Shown: piece after piece, positions 44,301 to 52,578 of the stretch
How the letters are laid out: each line of letters opens with the position of its first letter
How positions within the stretch are numbered: the first letter of the stretch is position 1
DNA from: Burkholderia sp. BCC0322
GTDB taxonomy: Bacteria; Pseudomonadota; Gammaproteobacteria; Burkholderiales; Burkholderiaceae
DNA length: 64,000 nt
Assembly (NCBI RefSeq): GCF_902833045.1
Contig: NZ_CADFDU010000005.1
Span: forward strand, 310,583-374,582
Direction of reading: 5' to 3'
Translations under genes and position numbers: made by a program
The notes under the pieces: generated by a model
Databases searched by the model: none
Told to the model about the DNA's origin: nothing
The model's input: the letters and a program-made list of their open reading frames with translations, nothing else

Positions 44301-47216
44301 GTCGCCGACGAAGGCAAGCCGCTGCAGGCGGTGCTGAACGCGGCGCGCGAGCGCCGTGCGATCGAGGGCGAGGACGTCGTGCGGATCGTCAACGCGCGCG
44401 AGCACAACCTGAAATCGCTCGACGTCGATATCCCGCACGGCAAGTTCAACGTGATCACCGGCGTGTCGGGTTCCGGCAAGTCGACGCTCGCGTTCGACAT
44501 CCTGTTCCACGAAGGCCAGCGCCGCTACCTCGAATCGCTGAATGCGTATGCGCGCTCGATCGTGCAGCCGGCCGGCCGCCCCGAAGTCGACGCGGTGTAC
44601 GGTATTCCGCCGACGGTGGCGATCGAGCAGCGGCTGTCGCGCGGCGGGCGCAAGAGCACGGTCGCGACCACGTCCGAGGTCTGGCACTTCCTGCGGCTGC
44701 TGTACGTGAAGCTCGGCCTGCAGCATTGCATCCACGACGGCACGCCCGTCACGTCGCAGTCTGTCGAATCGATCGCCGCACAGTTGCTGCGCGATCATCG
44801 CGGCGAGCACGTCGGGTTGCTCGCGCCGCTCGTCGTCAACCGCAAGGGCGTCTATACGGATCTCGCGAAGTGGGCGAAGGCGCGCGGCAGCACGCATCTG
44901 CGGGTCGACGGCGAGTTCGTGCCGGTCGATCCGTGGCCGAAGCTCGACCGTTTCCGCGAGCACACGATCGAGTTGCCGGTGGCCGATATCGTCGTGTCGC
45001 CGGACAACGAGGCCGAACTGCGGCGCGTGCTCGACGAGACGCTCGAGCTCGGCAAGGGCGTGATGCACCTGCTCGCGCCGCTCGACGGGCTGCACGATGC
45101 GATGCAGAACGATCATTCGACCGCGCGCGTCGGCACGGTCAAGGTGCTGTCGGTGAAGCGCGCGTGCCCGGTGTGCGGCACGAGCTACCCGGAGTTGGAT
45201 CCGCGGATGTTCTCGTACAACAGCAAGCACGGGTGGTGCACGACCTGCGTCGGCACCGGCGTCACGCTCACGCGCGAACAGCGCGCGGCGTACGACGACA
45301 CGGTGCTCGCCGGGGATGATCGAGGCCGCGAGCAGACGCTGCCGTCCGACGAGCAGGAACCGGAAGGTGTGGGCAACGAGCCATGCCCGGATTGCAACGG
45401 TACGCGGCTGAACCCGTCCGCGCGCGCGGTCACCTTCGACGCGCATCCGATCGTCGAGGTTGCGCAATGGACGGTGTCCGACACGCGGCGCTGGATCGAC
45501 GGGCTGGAACTGACGGGGCGCGATGCGCAGATCGCACGCGACATCGTCAGCGAGATCGGCAGCCGCCTCGCGTTTCTGGAGGAAGTCGGGCTCGGTTACC
45601 TGAGCCTCGATCGCGCGGCGCCGAGCCTGTCGGGCGGCGAAGCGCAGCGCATCCGGCTCGCCGCGCAGCTCGGCAGCAACCTGCAAGGGGTCTGCTACGT
45701 GCTCGACGAACCGACGATCGGCCTGCATCCGCGCGACAACCAGATCCTGCTGGACGCGTTGCGCAAGCTGGGCGACAAGGGCAATACGCTCGTCGTCGTC
45801 GAGCATGACGAGGACACCATTCGCCGGGCCGATCACATCATCGACGTTGGCCCGGGCGCGGGCAAGCGCGGCGGCACGCTGGTCGCGCAGGGCGCGGTCG
45901 CGGATCTGGCCGCGCAGGCCGATTCGGTGACGGGGCGCCTGCTCGCGCAGCCAATGACGCACCCGCTCCAGCCGCGCCGCAGTGTGAGCCTGCCGGGGAG
46001 GAAGGGTGGCGCCACGGTGCCGGAAGCCTGGCTGACCGTGCATGGCGCGCGGCTGCACAACCTGCGTGACGTCACGGTCGGCATTCCGCTCGCGCGACTC
46101 GTCGCGGTGACGGGCGTGAGCGGCTCGGGCAAGTCGACGCTCGCGCGCGACGTGCTGATGACGAACCTGCTCGACGCGGTCGGCCGCTCGGTGCTGTCGT
46201 CGCCGGCCACGCGCCGCGCACGCAAGGCCGCGCAGCAGGACACGCCGGGCACTAACCGCCGTTCGAGCGTGCTCGCGCGCAGCGCACCGCGGCCGTCGCT
46301 GAACGTCACGCATGCGTGGCAGGGCTGCGAGTCGCTGAGCGGCTGGGAGCAGATCGATCGCGTGCTGGAAGTCGACCAGACGCCGATCGGCAAGACGCCG
46401 CGTTCTTGCCCGGCCACCTATATCGGCGTGTGGGACACGATCCGCAAGCTGTTCGCCGATACGCTCGAAGCGCGGGCGCGCGGCTACACGGCGTCGCGTT
46501 TCTCGTTCAATACCGGCGACGGGCGCTGCCCCGCATGCGAAGGGCAAGGCGTGCGCACGATCGGCATGAGCTTCCTGCCCGACGTGAAGGTGCCGTGCGA
46601 CGTGTGCCACGGGCAGCGCTTCAACCCGGAAACGCTCGCCGTCACGTGGCGCGGCCGGAACATCGGCGACGTGCTGACGATGGAGATCGACGAGGCGGTG
46701 GCGTTCTTCGCGCCGATCTCGAACATCGCGCATCCGCTGCAGCTGATGAAGGATGTCGGCCTCGGCTACCTGACGCTCGGCCAGCCGTCGCCGACGCTGT
46801 CGGGCGGCGAGGCGCAGCGCATCAAGCTCGTCACCGAGCTGACGAAGGTGCGCGACGACATCACGCGGCGTGGCCAGAAGGCGCCGCATACGCTGTATGT
46901 GCTCGACGAACCGACGGTCGGCCTGCACATGGCGGACGTCGCGAAGCTGATTCGCGTGCTGCACCGGCTCGTCGATGCGGGGCACAGCGTCGTCGTGATC
47001 GAGCACGACCTCGACGTGATCGCGGAAGCCGACTGGATCATCGATCTCGGGCCGGAAGGCGGCGTGGGCGGCGGCACGATCGTCGCGGCGGCGCCGCCGG
47101 AAGCGCTCGTGCAGGTGAGCGCGAGCCACACCGGGCAGGCGCTCAAGCCGGTGCTGGCGCGAACGGGGACGGACGAGGGGGAAGCCGAGCACGAAGGGGA
47201 GGCGCGGGTAGGCTGA
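41313..47216 (+). CDS. Double-length UvrA-like excinuclease subunit (four ATPase cassettes)
   Basis: 1967-residue fusion of two UvrA units. Four Walker A motifs ('GPSGSGKSS' near 34, 'GVSGSGKST' near 669, 1049 and 1601), four ABC signatures (LSGGE at 515, 863, 1439 and 1829), and four Walker B-DEP segments (first Asp541) show four complete cassettes. Zn-ribbon pairs occur in both halves ('CPTCGGSGFEH', 'CPDCDGS', 'CPACEGQG', 'CDVCHGQ'). Unit 1 is about 1-1005 and unit 2 about 1010-1967. TTG 41313 start is chosen from the conserved 'LIRIRGARQHNLKNLDLDL'. It should bind damaged DNA like UvrA or act in drug resistance like UvrA2. Controlled by the LexA box at 41171. Confidence 0.9.
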   Translation: MSSSNLIRIRGARQHNLKNLDLDLRTGEMTVVTGPSGSGKSSLVFDTLYAEGQRRYVETFSAYARQFLDRMDRPQVERVDGVPPAIAIDQTNPVRSSRSTVGTMTELNDHLKLLYARAAELFDRKTARQVRHDTPETIYADLVARTQADDPRVVVTFPVELPEAVSDEEIAQWLSASGYTRVQAQREVASPTGPRKVLDVVADRFRVQGADKVRVVEAIEASLKRGGGRVNVYVLAAEPESPDGAAAEPQVWRFSTGLHDPDSDLRYAEPQAALFSFNSAYGACETCRGFGRVIGVDLGLVIPDARKTLRGGAIKPMQTPAWKECQDDLMRYAAKAGIPRDTPWAELSDAERDWVVNGSPDWNGKWQSQWYGVKRFFGYLESKAYKMHIRVLLSKYRSYTPCDVCGGARLKTESLQWRLGSKENADGVLAPAGRFMPRGVDWSRAQLEALPGLTVHDLMLLPIERIRRFFDEISLPSALLDDALKLLLAEVRTRLKYLCDVGLGYLTLDRQSRTLSGGEVQRINLTTALGTSLTKTLFVLDEPSIGLHPRDLTRIVEAMQRLRDAGNTLVVVEHDPSVMLAADRLIDMGPGPGERGGTIVYDGTPGDIRSAHTLTGEYLGGRKHVAHASNWARRVVDANTPRIVLEGASEHNLRDVTVEIPLQRLVCVTGVSGSGKSTLLQDVLYPAMARHHGKATESPGAYRGLTGADQVGDVVFVDQSPIGKTTRSNPASYVGAFDEIRKLFAKAPLALQRGYGAGTFSFNSGDGRCPTCGGSGFEHIEMQFLSDVYLRCPDCDGSRYRAEILEVRIERNGRALSIADVLDLTVSEAAAFFAADAEVLRVLQPIVDVGLEYVKLGQPVPTLSGGEAQRLKLAGFLAESAAAVNGRRVVTEEARIARAKLFMFDEPTTGLHFDDIAKLMQAFGKLLAAGHSLIVIEHNLDVIRAADWLIDLGPEGGDGGGRVLCAGTPDEVKACAESHTGVALLQYDRAMDAELAVADEGKPLQAVLNAARERRAIEGEDVVRIVNAREHNLKSLDVDIPHGKFNVITGVSGSGKSTLAFDILFHEGQRRYLESLNAYARSIVQPAGRPEVDAVYGIPPTVAIEQRLSRGGRKSTVATTSEVWHFLRLLYVKLGLQHCIHDGTPVTSQSVESIAAQLLRDHRGEHVGLLAPLVVNRKGVYTDLAKWAKARGSTHLRVDGEFVPVDPWPKLDRFREHTIELPVADIVVSPDNEAELRRVLDETLELGKGVMHLLAPLDGLHDAMQNDHSTARVGTVKVLSVKRACPVCGTSYPELDPRMFSYNSKHGWCTTCVGTGVTLTREQRAAYDDTVLAGDDRGREQTLPSDEQEPEGVGNEPCPDCNGTRLNPSARAVTFDAHPIVEVAQWTVSDTRRWIDGLELTGRDAQIARDIVSEIGSRLAFLEEVGLGYLSLDRAAPSLSGGEAQRIRLAAQLGSNLQGVCYVLDEPTIGLHPRDNQILLDALRKLGDKGNTLVVVEHDEDTIRRADHIIDVGPGAGKRGGTLVAQGAVADLAAQADSVTGRLLAQPMTHPLQPRRSVSLPGRKGGATVPEAWLTVHGARLHNLRDVTVGIPLARLVAVTGVSGSGKSTLARDVLMTNLLDAVGRSVLSSPATRRARKAAQQDTPGTNRRSSVLARSAPRPSLNVTHAWQGCESLSGWEQIDRVLEVDQTPIGKTPRSCPATYIGVWDTIRKLFADTLEARARGYTASRFSFNTGDGRCPACEGQGVRTIGMSFLPDVKVPCDVCHGQRFNPETLAVTWRGRNIGDVLTMEIDEAVAFFAPISNIAHPLQLMKDVGLGYLTLGQPSPTLSGGEAQRIKLVTELTKVRDDITRRGQKAPHTLYVLDEPTVGLHMADVAKLIRVLHRLVDAGHSVVVIEHDLDVIAEADWIIDLGPEGGVGGGTIVAAAPPEALVQVSASHTGQALKPVLARTGTDEGEAEHEGEARVG

Positions 47217-47309
47217 GCGTGACGCTTCGTATCGACGGCCCCGCCGCCGGGCGAGGATGTCCCCCAGCCAACTTGCAAGTGGCCGGGGGGCACCGCGATC
47301 CGGCCCATG

Positions 47310-47336
47310 CACCCCTCTTCGAGGGGTGTTTTCTTT
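47310..47336 (+). terminator. Rho-independent terminator of the uvrA-like gene
   Basis: Perfect 8 bp stem CACCCCTC-ttc-GAGGGGTG (47310-47328) followed by TTTTCTTTC. It lies 94 bases after the stop codon of the uvrA-like gene and is a textbook intrinsic terminator. Confidence 0.85.
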
Positions 47337-47509
47337 CAAGCGTCACGGCGAGCCGGAGACGCCGGCCGATCTGGTCCGGCCCAATTGCCTGGGAGGCGGA
47401 AACACGAGAAGCGATCGTGGCTTCCCGCGCCCGAGGCGGTCGCGCGAAGTCGAACGGCCGGCAAGCGGGGCGATTGCCGTCCTGGATCGCTGCGCCGCGC
47501 CCTGTGCAA

Positions 47510-48244
47510 TCACGCTTGCGGCGCGACGGATGCGCCGGTGATGCCATGCCGCCGCAGCGAATCCGCGACGAAGCCCGACGCCTTCATTTCCTCGACGAAA
47601 GCATTCAGCGCCGCCGCGGCCGCTTCGCCGCGGCTCTTCGGCACGCCCATGGCCTGCTGGATCACCATGAACCGCTCGTCGAGCAGGCGCAGGCCGGGCG
47701 TTTTCGCTGCATCGGCCTCGAGCTGCTGCTTCACGCCTGCCGCCACTTCCAGTTGCTGTTCGAGGAAGGTTGGCACGACGGCTTGCGACGTCGGCGCACG
47801 CACGATCTGCGCGGCCTTCAGTTCGCGCGTGAGGAACAGGTCGTAGGCGCTGCCTTTGCCGACGGTCACGCGGTTGTCCGGCTCGTCTACGTCCGCGTTC
47901 GTGCGGATCGGCGACGCGTCACGCACCAGATAGAACCCCTCGATCAGCACGTACGGCGCAGTGAACGCGACCGTTTCGCCGCGCAACGGATCGACTGCGA
48001 AGAAGCCGAAATCGGCACGCTCGTCGGTCAGCGCCTGCACCGACTTCCCGGCGGTGTCGAACACCACGAGCTCCAGTTCGGCCGACAGGCGCTCGGCGAA
48101 CGCGCGCGCGAGATCGATCGACACGCCGAACGGCTCACCCGTCGCCGGGTCGCGGTTCGCAAGGATCGGGTTGCCGAGGTTGATCGACGCGCGCAGCTTG
48201 CCGATCGGCGTGAACGCGGAGAGAACGGAAGGGGCGAGGGGCAT
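47510..48244 (-). CDS. Amino acid/small-molecule solute-binding protein, ABC type (SBP_bac_3)
   Basis: 244-residue protein of the extracellular solute-binding family 3. 'GKLRASINLGNPILANRDPATGEPFGVSIDLARAFAERL' (N-lobe), 'DFGFFAVDPLRGETVAFTAPY' and 'YVLIEGFYLV' are family features; 'RVTVGKGSAYDLFLTREL' begins the second lobe. No signal peptide is visible from ATG 48244, and no ABC permease lies next to it. It may be a non-secreted relative, or its signal was lost. The ligand is unknown. Confidence 0.82.
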   Translation of the reverse strand: MPLAPSVLSAFTPIGKLRASINLGNPILANRDPATGEPFGVSIDLARAFAERLSAELELVVFDTAGKSVQALTDERADFGFFAVDPLRGETVAFTAPYVLIEGFYLVRDASPIRTNADVDEPDNRVTVGKGSAYDLFLTRELKAAQIVRAPTSQAVVPTFLEQQLEVAAGVKQQLEADAAKTPGLRLLDERFMVIQQAMGVPKSRGEAAAAALNAFVEEMKASGFVADSLRRHGITGASVAPQA

Positions 48245-48623
48245 GGGAGGCTCGTTGCGGTCGTAGGGTCAGGGTTTGGGGCGCGTCGAGGTACGACGGC
48301 GCGTCGGCATCGAGCTTATCACCGGGCTTTCGTCATGGCGCAGCGTCGAGCGGCGCAAGCCTGCCTGCGCCGCCAACCGGGAGTCGCGATATATGCGCCT
48401 TCGCCTCATCTTGTGGCCCGAACGGTTATCGATGGGTGAAGGGGGAACGGCTGCGACAGGCGAGTGAATGCGGGAAAAGAGGGGGTGATTTGCTTGCTCC
48501 GCGCCGGCGGCGGCGGGCGGTTGGCCGTGTCGTCGCTCCGCGTCGGCGCCTTCCAGCCGGGAGCAGTGGGCTTTGATTCGCCCGGCAACCGCTAGAATTG
48601 CGCTTTTAGTCCGGAATACGTCC

Positions 48624-50069
48624 ATGTCTTTTGCCTCGCTTGGCCTGATCGATCCCTTGCTGCGTAATCTGCAGGACCTCAATTACCAGGCCCCGACGCC
48701 GGTGCAGGCCAAGGCGATTCCTGCCGTGCTCGGTGGCAGGGACGTGATGGCGGGGGCCCAGACCGGCACGGGCAAGACGGCGGGTTTTGCGCTGCCGCTG
48801 TTGCAGCGGCTGGTGCAACACGGCCCGGCGGTGTCCAGCAACCGTGCCCGTGTGCTGGTGCTGGTGCCCACGCGTGAACTGGCTGAACAGGTGCTGCAAA
48901 GCTTCATCGCTTACGGCAAGGGCCTCGATTTGCGATTTCTGGCCGCTTACGGTGGCGTAAGCATCAACCCGCAGATGATGAAGCTGCGCAAGGGCGTGGA
49001 TGTGCTCGTGGCCACGCCGGGCCGTCTGCTGGATCTCCATCGCCAGAACGCGGTGCAGTTCGACCAGGTGCAAGCGCTGGTGCTGGACGAAGCCGACCGC
49101 ATGCTGGATCTTGGCTTTGCGCGTGAGCTCAACGCCGTCTTTGCCGCGCTGCCGGCTCAGCGCCAGACCCTGCTGTTCTCCGCCACGTTTACCGACGACA
49201 TCCGCGCGATGGCGGCGACCATTCTGCGGAGCCCCGTCAATATCAGCGTCAGCCCGCCCAATGCCACGGCCAGCAAGATCAAGCAGTGGGTGGTGACGGT
49301 GGACAAGCGGAACAAGCCCGACCTCTTCATGCACCTCGTCGCCGAGAACAAGTGGGAGCATGCGCTGGTATTCGTCAAGACGCGCAATGGCGTGGATTAC
49401 CTCGCGGCCATGCTGGACGAAGCGGGCTATGCGGTCGACACCATCCACGGCGACAAGCCCCAACCGGCGCGCCTGCGTGCGCTGGAGCGCTTCAAGACGG
49501 GTGAAGTGCAGATGCTGGTGGCCACCGACGTGGCCGCGCGCGGGCTGGATATCGACGACCTGCCGCTGGTGATCAACGTGGACCTGCCGATCGTGGCGCA
49601 AGACTATGTGCACCGTATTGGCCGTACCGGGCGCGCCGGCGCCAGCGGGGTGGCGGTGTCCCTGGTGTGTGCCGACGAAGCGCCGCAACTGGCGGCGATC
49701 GAAGCGCTGATCAAGCAAACGCTGCGCCGTGAAGAAGAGCCGGGTTTCGAGGCTGAACACCGCGTGCCGGAAACCAGCGCGACGGGCCAGATCATCAAGA
49801 AACCCAAAAAGCCCAAGAAGCCGAAAGTGCCGCACGCTGCGTCGGGTGCCATGCCGGCGCCGGGTAAAAAGCCGCGTCCGCAAAGTGGTGAGAACAAGCA
49901 CAAGGTTGCGGCGCCGCGCGCGGGGTCTGCGGGTCAGGGCAAGCGCTCGTCCAGTGGCAGTCCGTTCAGCGCGCAGAAGCCACGCGGCAAACCGGCCGGC
50001 CAGCCGGCCGCAGGCGCGCGCAAGCCGGCTGGTAAACCTGCTGGCGGCCGTGGCAAGCGTCCGTCCTGA
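48624..50069 (+). CDS. rhlE: DEAD-box RNA helicase, RhlE type
   Basis: 481-residue RNA helicase. Motifs: Q motif ('YQAPTPVQAKAIP'), I 'AQTGTGKT', Ia 'PTRELAEQV', Ib 'TPGRLL', II 'DEAD', III 'SAT', IV 'LVFVKTR', V 'ATDVAARGLDI' and VI 'HRIGRTGRAG'. The last 100 residues are a Lys/Pro/Arg-rich basic tail typical of RhlE. ATG 48624 gives the standard N-terminus. It unwinds RNA in ribosome biogenesis or mRNA decay, and is often cold-responsive. Confidence 0.94.
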   Translation: MSFASLGLIDPLLRNLQDLNYQAPTPVQAKAIPAVLGGRDVMAGAQTGTGKTAGFALPLLQRLVQHGPAVSSNRARVLVLVPTRELAEQVLQSFIAYGKGLDLRFLAAYGGVSINPQMMKLRKGVDVLVATPGRLLDLHRQNAVQFDQVQALVLDEADRMLDLGFARELNAVFAALPAQRQTLLFSATFTDDIRAMAATILRSPVNISVSPPNATASKIKQWVVTVDKRNKPDLFMHLVAENKWEHALVFVKTRNGVDYLAAMLDEAGYAVDTIHGDKPQPARLRALERFKTGEVQMLVATDVAARGLDIDDLPLVINVDLPIVAQDYVHRIGRTGRAGASGVAVSLVCADEAPQLAAIEALIKQTLRREEEPGFEAEHRVPETSATGQIIKKPKKPKKPKVPHAASGAMPAPGKKPRPQSGENKHKVAAPRAGSAGQGKRSSSGSPFSAQKPRGKPAGQPAAGARKPAGKPAGGRGKRPS

Positions 50070-50182
50070 TTCGTTGGAATGAGGCGCGCCGGCCATGGGT
50101 AAGCGCTCGACATGTACCGTCTATTCATGAGGGCACGGCACAGGCAATCTGATTCCCATCAGATGTAATGGGAATTAGATGG

Positions 50183-50608
50183 ATGAGGCCAGTGGTGCAT
50201 GGAAGACAACCGGGATCGAAGAACGACACGAAGGCGTTTCGGGAAGCGGTTGCTGCCGAAGCGATCGATCCGAATCGTTCGATTGCCGAGGTGGCGCGTG
50301 CGCATCGCTTGAACGCCAACGTGATCGCGCAGTGACGGAGAGGCTTGGTGGAGGCGCAACGTGCAACGTCGATACCAAACATCGCGCTGCTGCCTGTCGA
50401 GGGGGGCGATCTGCCACTGAAAGACGTCCCAAACCACGCTCTGCCGCAAACGCTGGATGTGTCGGCGAGTCCGGCGATGTCGCCGAGCCGTGAAATCGAG
50501 ATTGAGATTGGCGAGCGACGTATCCGCATCCGCGGCGTGTCAAAGGAGTTCGCTGAACGGTACCTACCCACGCAAGGATTTGGCTTTGCACTCGGATCCA
50601 AGTCTTGA
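50183..50608 (+). pseudogene. IS66-family TnpA remnant with in-frame stop
   Basis: The frame from ATG 50183 reads 'FREAVAAEAIDPNRSIAEVARAHRLNANVIAQ', stop TGA at 50333, then continues 'RRGLVEAQRA' and ends with 'IEIEIGERRIRIRGVSKEFAERYL'. This is IS66 orf1 (TnpA), whose Trp codon expected after AQ is TGA here. Other IS66 genes (TnpB, transposase) are absent. It is a decayed relic. Confidence 0.68.
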
Positions 50609-50633
50609 TAGTATGCGCGCATACTATTTATCG
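50605..50633 (+). promoter_or_regulatory. 20 bp palindromic operator in the SRPBCC-MarR promoter
   Basis: ATAGTATGCGCGCATACTAT at 50608-50627 is a perfect 20 bp palindrome. A -35-like TTGATA (50605-50610) and a -10-like TTTATC (50627-50632) flank it, so it occupies the spacer. The gene pair downstream includes a MarR-type regulator (51061), and the sequence has the size of a MarR operator, so autorepression is likely. Confidence 0.75.
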
Positions 50634-50645
50634 AAAAGGGCCGAC

Positions 50646-51068
50646 ATGTGGTCAATTGAGGTCGTAGGTGAGTGTGCAGCAACACCTTCGCAGGTCTATC
50701 GCATCTTGGCCGAGCCGCAGAGGTGGTCGGAGTGGAATCCTGGCGTCCTTAGAATCGAGATGCACGGCCCATTCCAATCCGGTACGACGGCAGTGATGGT
50801 TCTCCCTGACTCGACGGCGTTGCCTTTCCGCTTCGCGTGGGTTGAAGCCGACAAGGGCTTCGAGGACATCACTGAGGTTCCCGACGCTGGCGCGGTTGTT
50901 CGCGTTCGGCACGAACTGTCGCCAACGGAACTGGGGACTCGGATTACGTATCGCTGTGAAATCGACGGGCCCGAGCAAGTAGTTGAAGAGTTGGGCGCAG
51001 CGATCACTTCCGACTTCGCCGATGTGATTGCTGCCCTCGGCGCACGGGCAGAGCTGCTCGGTGAGTAA
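50646..51068 (+). CDS. SRPBCC (START/Bet v1-like) family protein
   Basis: 140-residue protein with the SRPBCC fold: 'WSIEVVGECAATPSQVYRILAEPQRWSEWNPGVLRIEMHGPFQSG' is the conserved N-terminal strand and helix with the W-x-x-W-x-P motif, followed by beta strands and the long C-terminal helix ('EQVVEELGAAITSDFADVIAALGARAELLG'). ATG 50646; an alternative at 50613 would overlap the palindrome. It overlaps the MarR gene by 8 bases. It probably binds a hydrophobic ligand or acts as a detoxification enzyme. Confidence 0.82.
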   Translation: MWSIEVVGECAATPSQVYRILAEPQRWSEWNPGVLRIEMHGPFQSGTTAVMVLPDSTALPFRFAWVEADKGFEDITEVPDAGAVVRVRHELSPTELGTRITYRCEIDGPEQVVEELGAAITSDFADVIAALGARAELLGE

Positions 51069-51489
51069 ATCTCTAGAACCTGGCGAAAGCCCGGGTCTGC
51101 TTCTATGGCGCGCGACGCTGAGTTGGCAGCGTCGCATCACTGCTGCACTGAAACCGTTGGGGCTGACCCATGTGCAGTTCGTCTTGCTGGCCAGTACCTG
51201 GTGGCTGACGTGCATTGCCGAGGAGACCCCGAGCCAACGCCGTATCGCCGAGCACGCCAATACGGACCCGATGATGACCTCACAGGTTCTCCGCGCACTT
51301 GCGGAACGAAAACTGGTGACTCGAACGCCCGACCCTTCTGACTCGCGAGCTCAGATCGTTGACGTAACGCCAGCCGGTGCGGACCTCGCCGTCCGCGCAG
51401 TGAAGGTCGTTGAAGCTGCGGATCGTGACTTCTTCAAGGCCGTGGACCAACAAGTGCTGATGAGCGTTCTCGGCACCCTGAGTCGATGA
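51061..51489 (+). CDS. MarR family transcriptional regulator
   Basis: 142-residue MarR regulator with GTG start at 51061 overlapping the SRPBCC stop. Winged HTH about 45-110 ('QRRIAEHANTDPMMTSQVLRALAERKLVTRTPDPSDSRAQIVDVT') with the conserved DxRxxxV wing. Helical dimerisation ends are present. Likely binds the palindrome at 50608 and represses the pair until a ligand is present; this is inference from position. The aromatic residues 'ASTWWLT' may form a ligand pocket. Confidence 0.88.
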   Translation: MSKSLEPGESPGLLLWRATLSWQRRITAALKPLGLTHVQFVLLASTWWLTCIAEETPSQRRIAEHANTDPMMTSQVLRALAERKLVTRTPDPSDSRAQIVDVTPAGADLAVRAVKVVEAADRDFFKAVDQQVLMSVLGTLSR

Positions 51490-51574
51490 ATCTTGCCCCA
51501 TCCGATAGCATCGCGCATTCGTTGCAGCTCGTCGTGAAAACCCAAGGACAGCGCAGCTGCCCGATTCGCCAGGT

Positions 51575-51790
51575 TCAATGCACTTCACTTGCGACGATGG
51601 ACGCCAACGCCCGATCGCCGTCGCGTTGGGCAGTGTCTTCCGTGGAAAAGATGTCGGTACTGAATGCGATCAGTTTGAAGCCGGATCCCGCTGAGCGAGG
51701 GACCGTGATGCCCCAGTGCCAGCCTCCATCCTGCTGGAACACGTGGAGGGCATGAGGCGCTTGGGCCAGTGCGGGTGAAGAAGTCGTCAT
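51575..51790 (-). CDS. Small hypothetical protein, 71 aa
   Basis: Unrecognised 71-residue protein, read from ATG 51790 with GGGAGAG about 8 bases upstream. 'ALHVFQQDGGWHWGITVPRSAGSGFKLIAFSTDIFSTEDTAQRDGDRALASI' suggests a compact beta-rich fold with a final helix. It is on the opposite strand to, and convergent with, the MarR gene. Function unknown. Confidence 0.6.
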   Translation of the reverse strand: MTTSSPALAQAPHALHVFQQDGGWHWGITVPRSAGSGFKLIAFSTDIFSTEDTAQRDGDRALASIVASEVH

Positions 51791-51992
51791 GGCGTGCTCT
51801 CCCGTCGTAGGGCGACTGCGGGGCAACTACATCGGACGCGCGAACCCAGTCTACGGGCACTTTTGCTGCGGCGCAATATTCGAGTCTCGCGAAAATGCCG
51901 ATGTGTGAATCGCCACAATTTTGAAATACAAATATGCAACGTCGGGGATGACTGGCATATTGATGTGACGATTAGGATTGTTCGGAGGCTTT

Positions 51993-52307
51993 ATGGATCG
52001 CAGTTCGCTTGTGTGGGCGGGGGTCCCGCATAGCAGCGATGGCATCGTGTTTCAGATTCGGGTAGGCCGCGGGCTTCAGCGTTTTCATATTGCTCGATTG
52101 ACTCTCGAGAAGGCGTGCGACCTTGAGCGACTGGCGTCTGACGCGCGACAGCTCGAATGCTTTTACGAGCATTTGGCGCCGATCCTGGCGGTTGCACGGA
52201 AGACGCGCTCAAAGGCGAAGGCCGATACGGTGTCGCTGAATGTTTCGGATTTTGTTCGAACGGGGAGTGCCCGGGGTGAGCAGGGGGCTTGGGCGGGAAT
52301 GCGGTAA
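51993..52307 (+). CDS. Small hypothetical protein, 104 aa
   Basis: Unrecognised 104-residue protein. ATG 51993 is preceded by GGAGG at 51984-51988. An N-terminal beta segment ('SSLVWAGVPHSSDGIVFQIRVGRGLQRFHIARLTLEKACDLE') and a basic C-terminal tail resemble small DUF1488-like proteins, but I am not sure. No signal peptide. Function unknown. Confidence 0.58.
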   Translation: MDRSSLVWAGVPHSSDGIVFQIRVGRGLQRFHIARLTLEKACDLERLASDARQLECFYEHLAPILAVARKTRSKAKADTVSLNVSDFVRTGSARGEQGAWAGMR

Positions 52308-52521
52308 TTGACAGGGACCGGGAAGCATTTCTTTCGCGCAGTCTCGTGATTGAGCCTCGCGATGAACGGGCGTCGCTCAATGACCGCATCCCCATGAATG
52401 AAAAGCGCTGGCCGGTGAACTGGCCAGCAAAATGGTCCTGGCGATCCGAGGTTGAGGTGTGCCAGGACCGTAGACACTGAACGGCGTGCGCATGCAGCCA
52501 GACGGGCATATCAAACGATCG

Positions 52522-52542
52522 GCCCCGAAAATCGGGGCTTTT
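52522..52542 (+). terminator. Intrinsic terminator-like hairpin
   Basis: GCCCCGA-aaa-TCGGGGC at 52522-52538 followed by TTTT. It is about 215 bases after the 104-residue gene's stop and reads in the plus direction. Confidence 0.65.
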
Positions 52543-52578
52543 CCGGCTCGGGCGTGCGCAACAATCTGTGATCGCAGT

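Noticed and set aside
42732-47339. 1535-codon minus-strand open frame opposite the uvrA-like gene
   Set aside because: The translation is Arg/His/Ala-rich with no motifs; the opposite frame is the real gene with four ABC cassettes.
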